Below are positions 27,862 to 38,639 of a stretch of 64,000 nucleotides of DNA, one piece after another. Positions within the stretch are counted from its first letter, which is position 1. Every line of letters starts with the position of its first letter. Origin of the DNA: Peptostreptococcus anaerobius VPI 4330 = DSM 2949 (GTDB lineage Bacteria > Bacillota > Clostridia > Peptostreptococcales > Peptostreptococcaceae); NCBI RefSeq assembly GCF_000381525.1, contig NZ_KB906611.1, positions 19,044 through 83,043 on the forward strand. Reading direction: 5' to 3'. The position numbers were made by a program, and so were the translations under genes. The notes below the pieces were generated by a model. The model was not told where the DNA came from and searched no databases. It saw nothing but the letters and a program-made list of their open reading frames with translations.

Positions 27862-29583
27862 TTAAATTAAAGGTTTTAATTCCCCATTTTTGCAAGAGTA
27901 TATCCTATCACAAACTCCAAGTGTAGACTCCCTATGAGATACCAAGACTATAGTCTTTTCCTTCATTCCATCCATCATAGACTTTAGTATTACAGCCTCA
28001 TTGTGGGAATCGAGATTTGATGTTGGCTCGTCAAGTAACAATAACTTAGAGTCAGTCAGAAAACACCTAGCTAGGCCAATCCTCTGCCTTTCTCCACCTG
28101 AGAAATTGTCACCTAGGTCTGATACCCTAGTATCAAGCCCATGCTCCAACTTGGCAACATGGTCATAGATAGAAGCCTTCTTAAGGGCATCATATATTTC
28201 TTCATCTGTTGCATCTAGCTTGGCAACCCTCAAATTATCCCTTATGTCTCCTGCAAATAGGATTGTGGACTGGGTCATATAGTCTATATTTTCATATAAA
28301 GAATCTGTATTTATATCCTTTATATTGACTCCATTAATAGATATCGATCCCTTTTGTGGATCCCAAAACCTCATTATCAACTTTAGGATTGTAGACTTAC
28401 CACTTCCACTCTTGCCCATGATGCCAACTGTCTCCCCTAGTTCAAGATCAAAGTTAACATCCTTTAGGACATCGACATCTTCATACTTAAATCCTATATT
28501 CTCTGCACTCAAGTTCTTCATTTCTACGTCTTTTCCGTCTACTAGCCTTTCAACTATAGGCTCTTCTTCTATCAGGCTAAGAACCCTATCTCCACAAGCA
28601 AAGGTCTGTGTAAGTGTAACACCTAGGTTTGCTAGGGCTATAAAGGGTGCAAAAGTAGATATCTGAGTCAAAACTGCTATAAAGGCTTCACTTGGCCTTA
28701 GTATACCCTTTGATACCAAACTCATACAAAGTATAGCCTGAAGGACTGAGAATACTATTATTATAGTATCTGTGTTAGATTGCAGACCAGCTACCTGCAT
28801 CCTTAGGTCTTCCTGGTTCTTTAGTATCTGCTCTGTAGTATCGGCCAGCTGGTCTATAGCTACATTACCCTTGTCATACTGGATTACTTCTCTGATGCCC
28901 CTTAACTGGTCTAGAAACTTGCCATTTAGTAGACCTAGTTCTCTTCTTATCTTTACACCAACTGTCTTACTCTTCTCAGATGCTATAATCGGCACTACAA
29001 GACCAACTACAAGTTCTGAAGCCAAGGCAAGTAGGGCAACATATATATTTATATTTACAAAGAATACAAATAGGCACACTAGTGTAAGAGCAGCTATAAG
29101 TATTGGAGATATGGTATGGGCATAGAATACCTCCAACAACTCTATATCACCCATTATTATAGATATCAACTTGCCCTGGTTTTCTCCCTCTAGCTTGGCG
29201 GGAGCAAGTCTTCTCATGGCTGAAAATACCTTATGTCTTATCTCTGCCAATATCCTAAAAGCTATATAGTGGTTCAAGAACTGCTCCAAATAGTGAAGAA
29301 CCCCTCTTAGAACTGCACATACTATAAGAGCCCTTATATACCATGCAAAATCATGTCCCCCAAATGGTATATTCTCAAGTCCTTCAACTGGTATAGGAAG
29401 TAAGCTAACTACTGCATATCCACCAAATATACCCAAGCCAAAGGACAGTAAGAAACCTACAACCCCAAGCAGGATTGCTCCCATCATCTGGAATTTTAAG
29501 GGGGCTACTAGGCCAACCATCTCTAGCATCATCCTTAGGGTGCCCCTTCTTGTATCTGCTGAATTCGTATTTTTATTATTCAT
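27862..29583 (-). CDS. ABC exporter subunit, CydC-like
   Basis: One half of a heterodimeric exporter: an N-terminal six-helix membrane domain (about residues 25-310) and a C-terminal ATPase with GIMGKSGSGKSTILKLIMRF (Walker A), LGDNFSGGERQRIGLARCFL (signature) and LLLLDEPTSNLDSHNEAVIL (Walker B). The start is the ATG at 29583 (573 residues, MNNKNTNSADTRR), preceded by GAGGAGG; it overlaps the upstream gene by eight bases. CydDC of E. coli exports cysteine and glutathione; the substrate here is open, and no cydAB is seen nearby. Confidence 0.85.
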   Translation of the reverse strand: MNNKNTNSADTRRGTLRMMLEMVGLVAPLKFQMMGAILLGVVGFLLSFGLGIFGGYAVVSLLPIPVEGLENIPFGGHDFAWYIRALIVCAVLRGVLHYLEQFLNHYIAFRILAEIRHKVFSAMRRLAPAKLEGENQGKLISIIMGDIELLEVFYAHTISPILIAALTLVCLFVFFVNINIYVALLALASELVVGLVVPIIASEKSKTVGVKIRRELGLLNGKFLDQLRGIREVIQYDKGNVAIDQLADTTEQILKNQEDLRMQVAGLQSNTDTIIIVFSVLQAILCMSLVSKGILRPSEAFIAVLTQISTFAPFIALANLGVTLTQTFACGDRVLSLIEEEPIVERLVDGKDVEMKNLSAENIGFKYEDVDVLKDVNFDLELGETVGIMGKSGSGKSTILKLIMRFWDPQKGSISINGVNIKDINTDSLYENIDYMTQSTILFAGDIRDNLRVAKLDATDEEIYDALKKASIYDHVAKLEHGLDTRVSDLGDNFSGGERQRIGLARCFLTDSKLLLLDEPTSNLDSHNEAVILKSMMDGMKEKTIVLVSHRESTLGVCDRIYSCKNGELKPLI

Positions 29584-31333
29584 TAGAAACACCTCCTCTA
29601 TTTGATAGCTTATGGTTCCTATACCTTTCCAATTCTTCCTGTTGGCTAAATAGGTGTTCATATAGGCCCTTATTTTCCATAAGCTCCTTATGGTTGCCTT
29701 CTTCAACCAATCTTCCGTCTTCCATAACATATATCTTATCCGAATTTACAACAGACTGTAGCCTATGTGAAATATAAATTACAGTCTTATAGGCAGATAT
29801 TTTTTCTATTATGTCAATAATTATATTCTCAGATTCTATATCTATACTTGATGTCGCTTCATCAAATATGTATACCTGAGCATCATATAGTAGAGCACGA
29901 GCAAGAGATAATCTCTGGGCCTGACCTCCTGATAGGTTCTTACCTTGTGATAGAACTTGTGTATCTAGGCCATCCATCTTTGAGAATATATCCCATAAAC
30001 TCACCTGTTCTAGGACCTCTATCATCCTCTCTTCTGTCACATTTTCATCTCCCAAAAGAAGGTTCGACCTGACAGTTCCTGCAAATACATGTCCATCATG
30101 TGTTATCCTTATTATGTTCTTGTTTATTTGACCCTTGGCTAGGCTATAGGCCTCACTATTGCCATAATAAACGGCTTTTTGTGGCTGTAGGTACTCACCT
30201 GCAATTACAGATGCTAGTGTAGACTTACCACATCCAGACGGACCAACAAGGGCTGTCATCTTGCCTGGTTCAAATACCATGTCTATATCTCTTAGGGCTA
30301 TTGTCCCATCACCATAGGCATAGGTCATATTTTTAACCCTTATAGGAGTATTTTCCTCGTACTCATCATGGCCATATACAATATCGCTTGGTGAGTTTAA
30401 GAAATCCAACATATTTTCACTTGCAGTAACCCCTGTCATGGCTATATGGAAATATGATGTCAAAAGTCTCATAGGAACAAAAAAATCAGCTATTAGAAGC
30501 ATTATTAGGGTAACTTCATAGACTCCCATATTGCCTGCCGCATACTCATTAAGCGCAACAATAATCCCTGCTGCTGCTCCACCATAGGCCATCCAGTCTA
30601 TAAACATTATGGAATTCAACTGCATTGATAATACCTTCATGGTCTGTTTTCTAAACCCTTCAGCCATTTCATCCAACTCACTTGCCCTATGCTCATCTGC
30701 CTTAAATACCTTTAAGGTAGTAAGCCCCTGTAGACTATCAAGGAATAGGTTACCTACATCCGCATACTTCGACCAATACCTCTTCTGTACATTCTTTACT
30801 ATTTTCAAGATCAAAAGTAAAAAGAGTGGTATCATAGGGGAAAGTACCAACATCACCAAGGCTACTTTTATATTTATAGGTAGCATTACCAAGAATAATA
30901 TAAATGTAGATACAAAGCTATAGTAAAACTGTGTTAGGTACAAACCAAAATAACTCTCCAACTGTTCTACACCTTCAACTCCAAGATGGACTATCTCTTG
31001 GGTAGTCAACTTCTCCTGGTATAGTGTACCCATTGACAAGACCTTCTCATATATGGCCCTTCTTAGACTATGCTTGACCTCATGTACTACCATATGGTTC
31101 TTTCTTGCAGCAAGTCTAGTACATAGCTGTCTAAATAAAAGCGATACTAGAATCACAAGACTGACTAATTTAAAATCATATATAAGATCTCCTGTTATGA
31201 AGTATGCCATAAGCGATGCAAAAGCAATTGAAAAGGCTATATTTGCCATCAATTTTATGCAATTTATAAGAACTGCTTGTACGATATATTTTTTGGTTTT
31301 ACCACAAAATTCGAATAAACTCTTCTCTATCAA
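29576..31333 (-). CDS. ABC exporter subunit, CydD-like
   Basis: The partner half-transporter of the overlapping downstream gene. The 585-residue product starts with six hydrophobic helices (about 15-310), then an ATPase with ALVGPSGCGKSTLASVIAGE, SQGKNLSGGQAQRLSLARAL and DAQVYIFDEATSSIDIESEN. AGGAGG-like sequence precedes the ATG at 31333. It is the first gene of the pair, and a promoter candidate lies about 110 bases upstream. Confidence 0.85.
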   Translation of the reverse strand: MIEKSLFEFCGKTKKYIVQAVLINCIKLMANIAFSIAFASLMAYFITGDLIYDFKLVSLVILVSLLFRQLCTRLAARKNHMVVHEVKHSLRRAIYEKVLSMGTLYQEKLTTQEIVHLGVEGVEQLESYFGLYLTQFYYSFVSTFILFLVMLPINIKVALVMLVLSPMIPLFLLLILKIVKNVQKRYWSKYADVGNLFLDSLQGLTTLKVFKADEHRASELDEMAEGFRKQTMKVLSMQLNSIMFIDWMAYGGAAAGIIVALNEYAAGNMGVYEVTLIMLLIADFFVPMRLLTSYFHIAMTGVTASENMLDFLNSPSDIVYGHDEYEENTPIRVKNMTYAYGDGTIALRDIDMVFEPGKMTALVGPSGCGKSTLASVIAGEYLQPQKAVYYGNSEAYSLAKGQINKNIIRITHDGHVFAGTVRSNLLLGDENVTEERMIEVLEQVSLWDIFSKMDGLDTQVLSQGKNLSGGQAQRLSLARALLYDAQVYIFDEATSSIDIESENIIIDIIEKISAYKTVIYISHRLQSVVNSDKIYVMEDGRLVEEGNHKELMENKGLYEHLFSQQEELERYRNHKLSNRGGVSNE

Positions 31334-31403
31334 TTTACTTCCTCCTAAAATTTATTTATATGTAAGTCAAGAGCCTAAGACTACTTACAAGATAGATTAT
31401 ATA

Positions 31404-31472
31404 CTGTGACATAATAGGCCACAGCTCATACTGTACAATTATTATTTTATAAGAACTTTTATCAGTTAACAA
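31404..31472 (-). promoter_or_regulatory. Promoter region of the ABC exporter pair
   Basis: The minus strand has TTGTTA (31467-31472), 17 bases, TAAAAT (31444-31449). About 20 bases downstream is an inverted repeat CTGTG-N11-CACAG (31404-31424) that could be an operator. The rest of the 306-base gap between this gene pair and proS holds only the proS terminator and AT-rich sequence. Confidence 0.55.
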
Positions 31473-31572
31473 TATTAAATAATACATATGTGAATATATA
31501 AAAACTTATCCTAAACAAATTGAAACTACTATATTAAGACATTAAAAATTAAGTTGTAACTTAATCATGCTC

Positions 31573-31605
31573 AAAAATGGCCACCCCCTAAAGAGTGACC
31601 ATTTT
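31573..31605 (-). terminator. Terminator of proS
   Basis: AAAATGGTCAC and GTGGCCATTTT pair around about 11 bases on the minus strand, followed by TTTTTGAG. It is 35 bases after the proS stop. Confidence 0.85.
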
Positions 31606-31639
31606 CAACACTATTATTAATTTTTATATAGGCTATATC

Positions 31640-33085
31640 TTAGTATGCCTTTGCAAATATTACCATATTATCTGCCTTTTCACCTGTGTAGAAACACTTG
31701 TCTCCTAGGTCTTCCTGGGCAAAAGGTATAACTCTAATTGTAGCTCCTGTTAATTCCTTAATCTTTGCTTCGTTTTCTGCATCGTTCTTCCACATTACCT
31801 TAGCAAAGCCCTTCTTATTTTCTATGATGTCTACAAATTCATCCATATTGTTGGCTACATAAGTTCTTTCGTCCCTATACTTTCTAGCCTTTTCAAGCAT
31901 ATTCTTCTGGATTTCATCTAGTAAAGCTGCCACATCATCAACAACTGTGTCAAGTGACATTTCAGACTTAGTAAGCTCATCTCTTCTAAAGGCCAGGGCC
32001 TGGTTCTTTTCTATATCCTTTGGACCAATTTCAAGTCTTACTGGTATACCCTTCATTTCAGCATCGTTGAACTTGTAACCTGGGCTGTAGTTGTCTCTGT
32101 CATCAACTTCTACAGATATTCCCTTGGCCTTTAAGTCAGCTGCAACCTTATCTACTACTTCCATTACTCCACCCTTGTTGGCAGCTATAGGTATTATGAT
32201 TACCTGAGTTGGTGCCATCTTTGGAGGAAGAACTAGACCCCTGTTATCTGAGTGTACCATGATTAGCCCACCTATTAGTCTAGTTGATATTCCCCATGAA
32301 GTATGGTATGGGTTTGCTAGTTTTCCTTCTCTATCTGAGAAAGTAATATCAAACGCCTTTGTAAAGTGTTGGCCTAGGAAGTGTGATGTACCAGACTGAA
32401 GAGCCTTACCATCATGCATCATAGCCTCTATTGTATATGTAGCAGATGCTCCTGCAAACTTTTCACTTTCAGACTTTCTACCGTCTATTACTGGTATAGC
32501 CATTAGATCTTCTGCAACAGACTTGTAAGCTGCTAACTGCTGTAATGTTTCATCTATAGCTTCCTGTTCTGTCTCATGTAGAGTATGACCTTCCTGCCAT
32601 AAGAATTCAGATGTTCTAAGGAATGGTCTAGTTGACTTTTCCCATCTTACAACTGAGTTCCACTGGTTGTATAGGAATGGTAACTGTCTATATGAGTTTA
32701 ACCATTTTGCGTACATAGTACATATTATAGTTTCTGAAGTAGGCCTTACTGCTAGTCTTTCTTCTAGAACCTTATTACCACCCTGAGTTACCCAAGCAAC
32801 TTCTGGAGCAAAACCTTCAACGTGTTCAGCTTCTTTATTTAATAGACTTTCTGGTATCAATAGTGGGAAGTATACATTCTTGTGTCCTGTCTGCTTGAAT
32901 AGTCCATCTGCATAGTCCCTAATCTTTTCCCAAAGTGCAAAACCGTAAGGCTTGATTACCATAAATCCTTTTATAGGTGCATAGTCTACTAGGTCAGTCT
33001 TAGTGATTACATCTGTATACCACTGGGCAAAATCATCTTCCATTGGAGTGATTTCTTCAACAAATTGATTTTCTTTCTTTGCCAT
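31640..33085 (-). CDS. proS: Prolyl-tRNA synthetase, type 3 (archaeal-like)
   Basis: Attaches proline to tRNA-Pro in the cytosol. At 481 residues it is the short ProS without the editing insertion found in the long bacterial form. Class II motifs are seen: HVEGFAPEVAWVTQGG, RPTSETIICTMYAKW, and RTSEFLWQEGHTLHET (motif 2 loop), then GTSHFLGQHFTKAF and WGISTRLIGGLIMVHSD. The C-terminal part carries the anticodon-binding domain with VEVDDRDNYSPGYKFN and LEIGPKDIE. It is controlled by a T-box leader directly upstream. AGGAGG precedes the ATG. Confidence 0.97.
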   Translation of the reverse strand: MAKKENQFVEEITPMEDDFAQWYTDVITKTDLVDYAPIKGFMVIKPYGFALWEKIRDYADGLFKQTGHKNVYFPLLIPESLLNKEAEHVEGFAPEVAWVTQGGNKVLEERLAVRPTSETIICTMYAKWLNSYRQLPFLYNQWNSVVRWEKSTRPFLRTSEFLWQEGHTLHETEQEAIDETLQQLAAYKSVAEDLMAIPVIDGRKSESEKFAGASATYTIEAMMHDGKALQSGTSHFLGQHFTKAFDITFSDREGKLANPYHTSWGISTRLIGGLIMVHSDNRGLVLPPKMAPTQVIIIPIAANKGGVMEVVDKVAADLKAKGISVEVDDRDNYSPGYKFNDAEMKGIPVRLEIGPKDIEKNQALAFRRDELTKSEMSLDTVVDDVAALLDEIQKNMLEKARKYRDERTYVANNMDEFVDIIENKKGFAKVMWKNDAENEAKIKELTGATIRVIPFAQEDLGDKCFYTGEKADNMVIFAKAY

Positions 33086-33140
33086 ATTAGCGTCCTCCTA
33101 AATTTTAATAAAATTATCAGCAACAGCCTTGAAGAACATA

Positions 33141-33412
33141 AAAAGCCCTTCATCTCCTTAAAAAAGAGACGAAAGGCTGTTAGTTTCCGCGGTACCACTC
33201 TTATTAGCCAGGTTGTCCTGACTCCCTCGATAGAATATAACGGTTCAAACCGTGGAGATTGTTACCTCTCCAAGCTAAAAGGCTGGTTCACAAGCTCAAA
33301 TCTAGGACCTCACACCATGGATAAAAAGTATCATAAACACCCTTATATCCCAGTCCCTCTCTGGTAAACTTTTGCAAGTTACTATCCCTTTATAATTGCC
33401 TCTATTTGGTAT
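33141..33412 (-). promoter_or_regulatory. T-box riboswitch leader of proS (probable CCU proline specifier)
   Basis: On the minus strand the antiterminator motif GAGTGGTACCGCG (33188-33200) matches the T-box consensus. It is followed by a 13-bp terminator stem (arms AGCCTTTCGTCTC and GAGATGAAGGGCT) and TTTTT at 33141-33178. The upstream stem I region has GAGGGA-type motifs. The triplet CCT at 33304-33306, followed by A, fits a proline specifier and the downstream gene. Uncharged tRNA-Pro would favour readthrough into proS. Confidence 0.93.
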
Positions 33413-33418
33413 GACATT

Positions 33419-33447
33419 ATAATATAATATATTTAATAAAATGTCAA
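33419..33447 (-). promoter_or_regulatory. Promoter of the proS T-box leader
   Basis: TTGACA (33442-33447), 17-base spacer, TATTAT (33419-33424) on the minus strand. It lies in the 19-47 bases beyond the hsdR stop, so the restriction island ends directly against it. Confidence 0.8.
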
Positions 33448-33466
33448 ATACTTTTTTTAATCACGA

Positions 33467-36400
33467 TTAATCAATAGTTACAGTATCTTCAGCTACCATC
33501 ATTAAGGCTTGCTTTGAAGAGGAATCAGCATAGTTCAAAACCTTAGGTGTATCTGCGGTAAATGAACCACCAACACCAAAGAATTTCTCAAAGAATGATT
33601 TAAACTTTTCAATGACACCTTGCTTCTTAGTAGTTCTGTTGCCACCTCCGAAACGAGATATAGGAGGCATAAGTCTATCTATATCCGTACCTGTTGTTTT
33701 GATTTCACCATCACAAAAGGCATTCTCAATGAACTTCCTTGTTTCAGACTCTTTAAGTTTTTCTTCCTTAATAATCTGAACAAGTTCCTCTTCTCGTTTT
33801 TCAGCCACATAATTATGCCATTCGGTCATAACATCCTCAACATCATTGATACCAGAAATAAAGGTTTCAATAAGTGCTTTCTTACTACGAAGTTCCGGAC
33901 TGGCATCAATAGCCTTTTTGATTGTAACAAGTACTTCTTTATCTTCACAATGGTTGTCATGATACTTCTTAACAAGCATAAGGATATAGTCGATATTGAT
34001 TTCTATCTGCTTGATAAGTTCAACTTCAAAGACAATATCATCTATAATATCTGTGCTTTCACCATGTTTGCGTCTTTCATTCCATTCATCACGCAAATCT
34101 TGATACCTGCCAAGATAATCCTGTAAATCACGTTCAGAAATCATCTCTCGCCCTTCAAATTCATCAAATGCAGACAATAGATTTCTCATGCGTAGAATTG
34201 CACCAAATAACGAGATGAAGTCCTTCTGGTTCTGTTCACCTATAATCTGTGACTCTGAAAGTGGGAATTTGGAAGTTAAGTTATCCATCATATCCATATA
34301 TCCTGGATACTGCTTTCCATCAATACCTTCATAACCATAGTAGTAATCTTTGAAACCCTTCATCAGAACGATACCTCCTGCATTCTTATCACCGAAAAGT
34401 GAAATAGCAGCATCTACTCGTTTCTGAAGGTTTCTAAAGCATACAATATTACCGAAAGTCTTAATGGAATTAAGAATTCGGTTTGTTCTTGAAAATGCCT
34501 GAATAAGTCCATGCATCTTGAGGTTCTTATCTACCCACAGTGTATTTAATGTAGTGGCATCAAAACCTGTTAAGAACATATTTACAACAATAAGTAAATC
34601 AAGTTCCTTGTTCTTCATACGAAGAGATACATCTTTATAATAATTTTGGAACTTGTCAGAGTCTGTCGAATAGTTTGTATGGAACATCTCGTTATAATCT
34701 TTGATTGCCATTTCAAGAAAATCTCTCGATGACTGGTCAAGTGCTGATGTATCTTCTGAATTTTCCTCATCAAGAATACCACTTGTAGCTTCATCATATT
34801 CTGCTTCGTTAGCACCATAACTATAGATGGTTGCGATACGAAGTTTCTTCGTAGGATCATTCTCCATCTGCTTTTTAAATTCCTGATAATATAACTTTGC
34901 CATAGGAACAGAGCTAACTGCAAAGATTGAGTTAAATCCACTTACACGTTGTTTCTGTTTAATTTCTTCTACAGCACCATTTTTACCGGATGCAACTTCT
35001 GAAATATTGGTAAGGGTGTTGTAAATATATGTTTTATCACCACGATATGTTTTCCTATCAAAGTTGTTAAGAATATATTCTGTCACAAGCTTGATGCGTT
35101 CCGGAGCCATCATAGCCTTTTCACGAGCAATATCCCATACCTGTTCATCATCAATATCTGCATCCATATCCATTGTCTTAACATAGTCGACTCTGAATGG
35201 AAGTACATTCTTATCGTTAATAGCATCAACAATAGTATATGTATGAAGCTGATCCCCAAAAGTCTGCTCTGTAGTAAAAAACTGAGTCTTACGAGAGCTT
35301 GCTGTATTTGCAGGAAAGATTGGTGTTCCTGTGAAACCGAATAAATGATATTTCTTAAAACTCTTTACAATGGCGGCGTGCATATCACCAAACTGACTTC
35401 TATGGCATTCATCAAAAATAATTACTACGTGCTTGTTGTAAACTTCGTGATCTTTATTTTTCTTGATAAATGTTGCAAGCTTCTGAATAGTCGTAATGAT
35501 GATGTGAGCGTTGCTGTCCTCCAACTGCTTTTTAAGAATAGCAGTAGAGGTATTACTGTTAGCTGCACCTTTTTCGAAACGGTCATATTCTTTCATTGTC
35601 TGGTAGTCCAAGTCCTTACGGTCAACTACAAAGAGTACCTTATCAATGTAAGGAAGAAGTGATGCCTGTCTTGCAGTTTTGAATGATGTAAGTGTCTTAC
35701 CCGAACCTGTTGTATGCCAGATATACCCGCCTCCAGCAACATCACCATATTTTTTATAGTTATTAGCTATTTCAATACGATTCAGAATACGCTCCGTTGC
35801 AGTAATCTGATATGGTCTCATGACCATAAGCATATTTTCAGAAGTGAAAATACAATACTTGGTGATTATATTAAGAATCGTATGTTTTGCAAAGAATGTT
35901 CTTGTAAAGTCGATCAAATCAGAAATAACACGATTGTTTGCATCTGCCCAAAAGCAAGTAAATTCAAAACTGTTGCTTGTTTTGCCTTTCTTTGCGGTAG
36001 ATACAGCATTTACATCCTTTATAGCATTGAAACGGGTACTGTTAGAATAGTACTTTGTGTTAGTTCCATTTGAGATAACAAAAATCTGCGTATATTCAAA
36101 CAGACCACTTCCTGCCCAAAAAGAATCACGCTGATATCTACCTATTTGGTTGAAGGCCTCACGAATAGGCACTCCTCTGCGTTTTAATTCAATATGCACA
36201 ATAGGAAACCCATTTACGAGAATTGTAACATCATACCTGTTGTCGTGATTTGCACCGTCAGCCTTACTGGTAACGTACTGATTGATTACCTGCAAAAAGT
36301 TATTGTGAATATTTTTCTTATCAATAAGTGTGATGTTTTTGGTACTGCCATCATCTCTCTTTAGAACCTGAACATTATCCTCTTGAATTTTTCTAGTCTT

Positions 36401-36691
36401 TTCCACAATGCCTTCATTCTGATTGGCGATAGAATTCTTGAAGAACCTATCCCATTCAGTTTCAGAAAACTGGTAAGCATTCAACCTTTCAAGCTGATTA
36501 CGAAGGTTGGTGGTCAAATCTTTTTCTGCTTGTATAGAAAGATACTCGTATCCTTGTTCTGTCAGCATACGAATAAACTCTTTTTCAAGTTCAGCTTCTG
36601 ACTGATAACTGTTAGAACGTGCCTTTAGAGGCTCGTATTCAGTAACAACTGTATTTTCACTTGTAGCTGCCACGATATTGAAATATGACAT
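33467..36691 (-). CDS. hsdR: Type I restriction enzyme R subunit
   Basis: HsdR translocates DNA with ATP and cuts unmethylated DNA when bound to HsdM2S. The 1074-residue product has the N-terminal nuclease domain (ILVNGFPIVHIELKRRG, about residues 166-182, with the E-x-K pair of the PD-(D/E)XK fold). The SF2 motor has IWHTTGSGKTLTSFKTARQA (Walker A), VIIFDECHRSQFGDMH (DECH box), FGFTGTPIF and MFLTGFDATTLNTLWVDKNL. The C-terminal helical region ends without visible truncation. AAGGAGG precedes the ATG. It is the last gene of the hsd operon, 20 bases after the orphan hsdS fragment. Confidence 0.95.
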   Translation of the reverse strand: MSYFNIVAATSENTVVTEYEPLKARSNSYQSEAELEKEFIRMLTEQGYEYLSIQAEKDLTTNLRNQLERLNAYQFSETEWDRFFKNSIANQNEGIVEKTRKIQEDNVQVLKRDDGSTKNITLIDKKNIHNNFLQVINQYVTSKADGANHDNRYDVTILVNGFPIVHIELKRRGVPIREAFNQIGRYQRDSFWAGSGLFEYTQIFVISNGTNTKYYSNSTRFNAIKDVNAVSTAKKGKTSNSFEFTCFWADANNRVISDLIDFTRTFFAKHTILNIITKYCIFTSENMLMVMRPYQITATERILNRIEIANNYKKYGDVAGGGYIWHTTGSGKTLTSFKTARQASLLPYIDKVLFVVDRKDLDYQTMKEYDRFEKGAANSNTSTAILKKQLEDSNAHIIITTIQKLATFIKKNKDHEVYNKHVVIIFDECHRSQFGDMHAAIVKSFKKYHLFGFTGTPIFPANTASSRKTQFFTTEQTFGDQLHTYTIVDAINDKNVLPFRVDYVKTMDMDADIDDEQVWDIAREKAMMAPERIKLVTEYILNNFDRKTYRGDKTYIYNTLTNISEVASGKNGAVEEIKQKQRVSGFNSIFAVSSVPMAKLYYQEFKKQMENDPTKKLRIATIYSYGANEAEYDEATSGILDEENSEDTSALDQSSRDFLEMAIKDYNEMFHTNYSTDSDKFQNYYKDVSLRMKNKELDLLIVVNMFLTGFDATTLNTLWVDKNLKMHGLIQAFSRTNRILNSIKTFGNIVCFRNLQKRVDAAISLFGDKNAGGIVLMKGFKDYYYGYEGIDGKQYPGYMDMMDNLTSKFPLSESQIIGEQNQKDFISLFGAILRMRNLLSAFDEFEGREMISERDLQDYLGRYQDLRDEWNERRKHGESTDIIDDIVFEVELIKQIEINIDYILMLVKKYHDNHCEDKEVLVTIKKAIDASPELRSKKALIETFISGINDVEDVMTEWHNYVAEKREEELVQIIKEEKLKESETRKFIENAFCDGEIKTTGTDIDRLMPPISRFGGGNRTTKKQGVIEKFKSFFEKFFGVGGSFTADTPKVLNYADSSSKQALMMVAEDTVTID

Positions 36692-36711
36692 ACATACACC
36701 TCCTTAAAAGA

Positions 36712-37314
36712 TTATAACTGTTTAAAAGAAAGCAGCTTATCTCTATAAAATTCATATTGTTTTTGCCTTGCTTCTATTTCAGCAGGTAATCCTTCTGAAA
36801 TGCTGTTGCATAGGGAATCAAACCTATCAAGTATTGAAACCATTCTATTTTGCTTCTCTATAGTGGGTAGCATAATCACAATGTCACCTAACTTACTCGG
36901 AGTAACTTCTATAACCTTAGTTCCATGTGCAAGTTTCTTTTTTTGATTGAAGAACATCACACTGTGGAAGTAGTATGATAGGAACTTTGGATTCTGATTA
37001 TGACTGATAATAGCAGTGTGACCACTGATGGCAATATCTTCATCACCAATCCATGCTGTACAAGAACAAACATCTTCAACATTCTCGCTTGTAACAGCCA
37101 TAACAATATCACCCGACTTAGCAATTTTTGATTTTGCAAATACTTCTTCATTCACAAAAGTCAAAGTCTTATCAGCAGCAATACCAAAATGAGTATACAT
37201 CTGACCATAATGAATGCAAGGTCTACCGTTTTCTATAAAGTCCTTCTTTTGGAAATTACCACCTCGTACTATAGTTGCAATTTCACCAAGCTTAACAGGT
37301 GCATAGCCAAACAC
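36712..37314 (-). pseudogene. hsdS': Orphan third HsdS target-recognition domain, fused to hsdS when the repeat tract changes
   Basis: The frame encodes one HsdS half: a TRD (VKLGEIATIVRGGNFQKKDF to about residue 150) and a conserved helical region (GLPAEIEARQKQYEFYRDK). It lacks its own convincing start: the only candidate is a GTG at 37314 with no ribosome-binding site, and the frame continues open upstream (through ...NIIRLIQYV) into the tetranucleotide tract. With 18 repeat units the upstream hsdS terminates at 37332 in another frame. With 19 or 16 units the two join in frame, giving a protein of about 640 residues with three TRDs. It could also be a relic of a duplicated hsdS half. I mark it as pseudogene only for lack of a start. 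Confidence 0.8.
36745..36786. repeat. 42-bp perfect direct repeat, copy in the third HsdS unit
   Basis: Identical over 42 bases to 37455-37496, in the same orientation. Both copies encode the helical HsdS segment PAEIEARQKQYEFY. Recombination between them would delete 710 bases, removing the tetranucleotide tract and the third TRD. Confidence 0.95.
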
Positions 37315-37331
37315 ATACTGAATAAGCCTAA

Positions 37332-38631
<1,300 letters not shown>

Positions 38632-38639
<8 letters not shown>

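Noticed and set aside
27862..31333. Cytochrome bd assembly operon (cydABCD)
   Set aside because: Only a CydDC-like ABC pair is found; no cydA or cydB frames exist in the window.
33065..33367. 100-codon plus-strand frame over the proS leader
   Set aside because: It covers the T-box on the opposite strand; the RNA elements explain the sequence and no ribosome-binding site is seen.
33620..34126. 168-codon plus-strand frame opposite hsdR
   Set aside because: A shadow of the hsdR coding strand, without a start site or recognisable protein.
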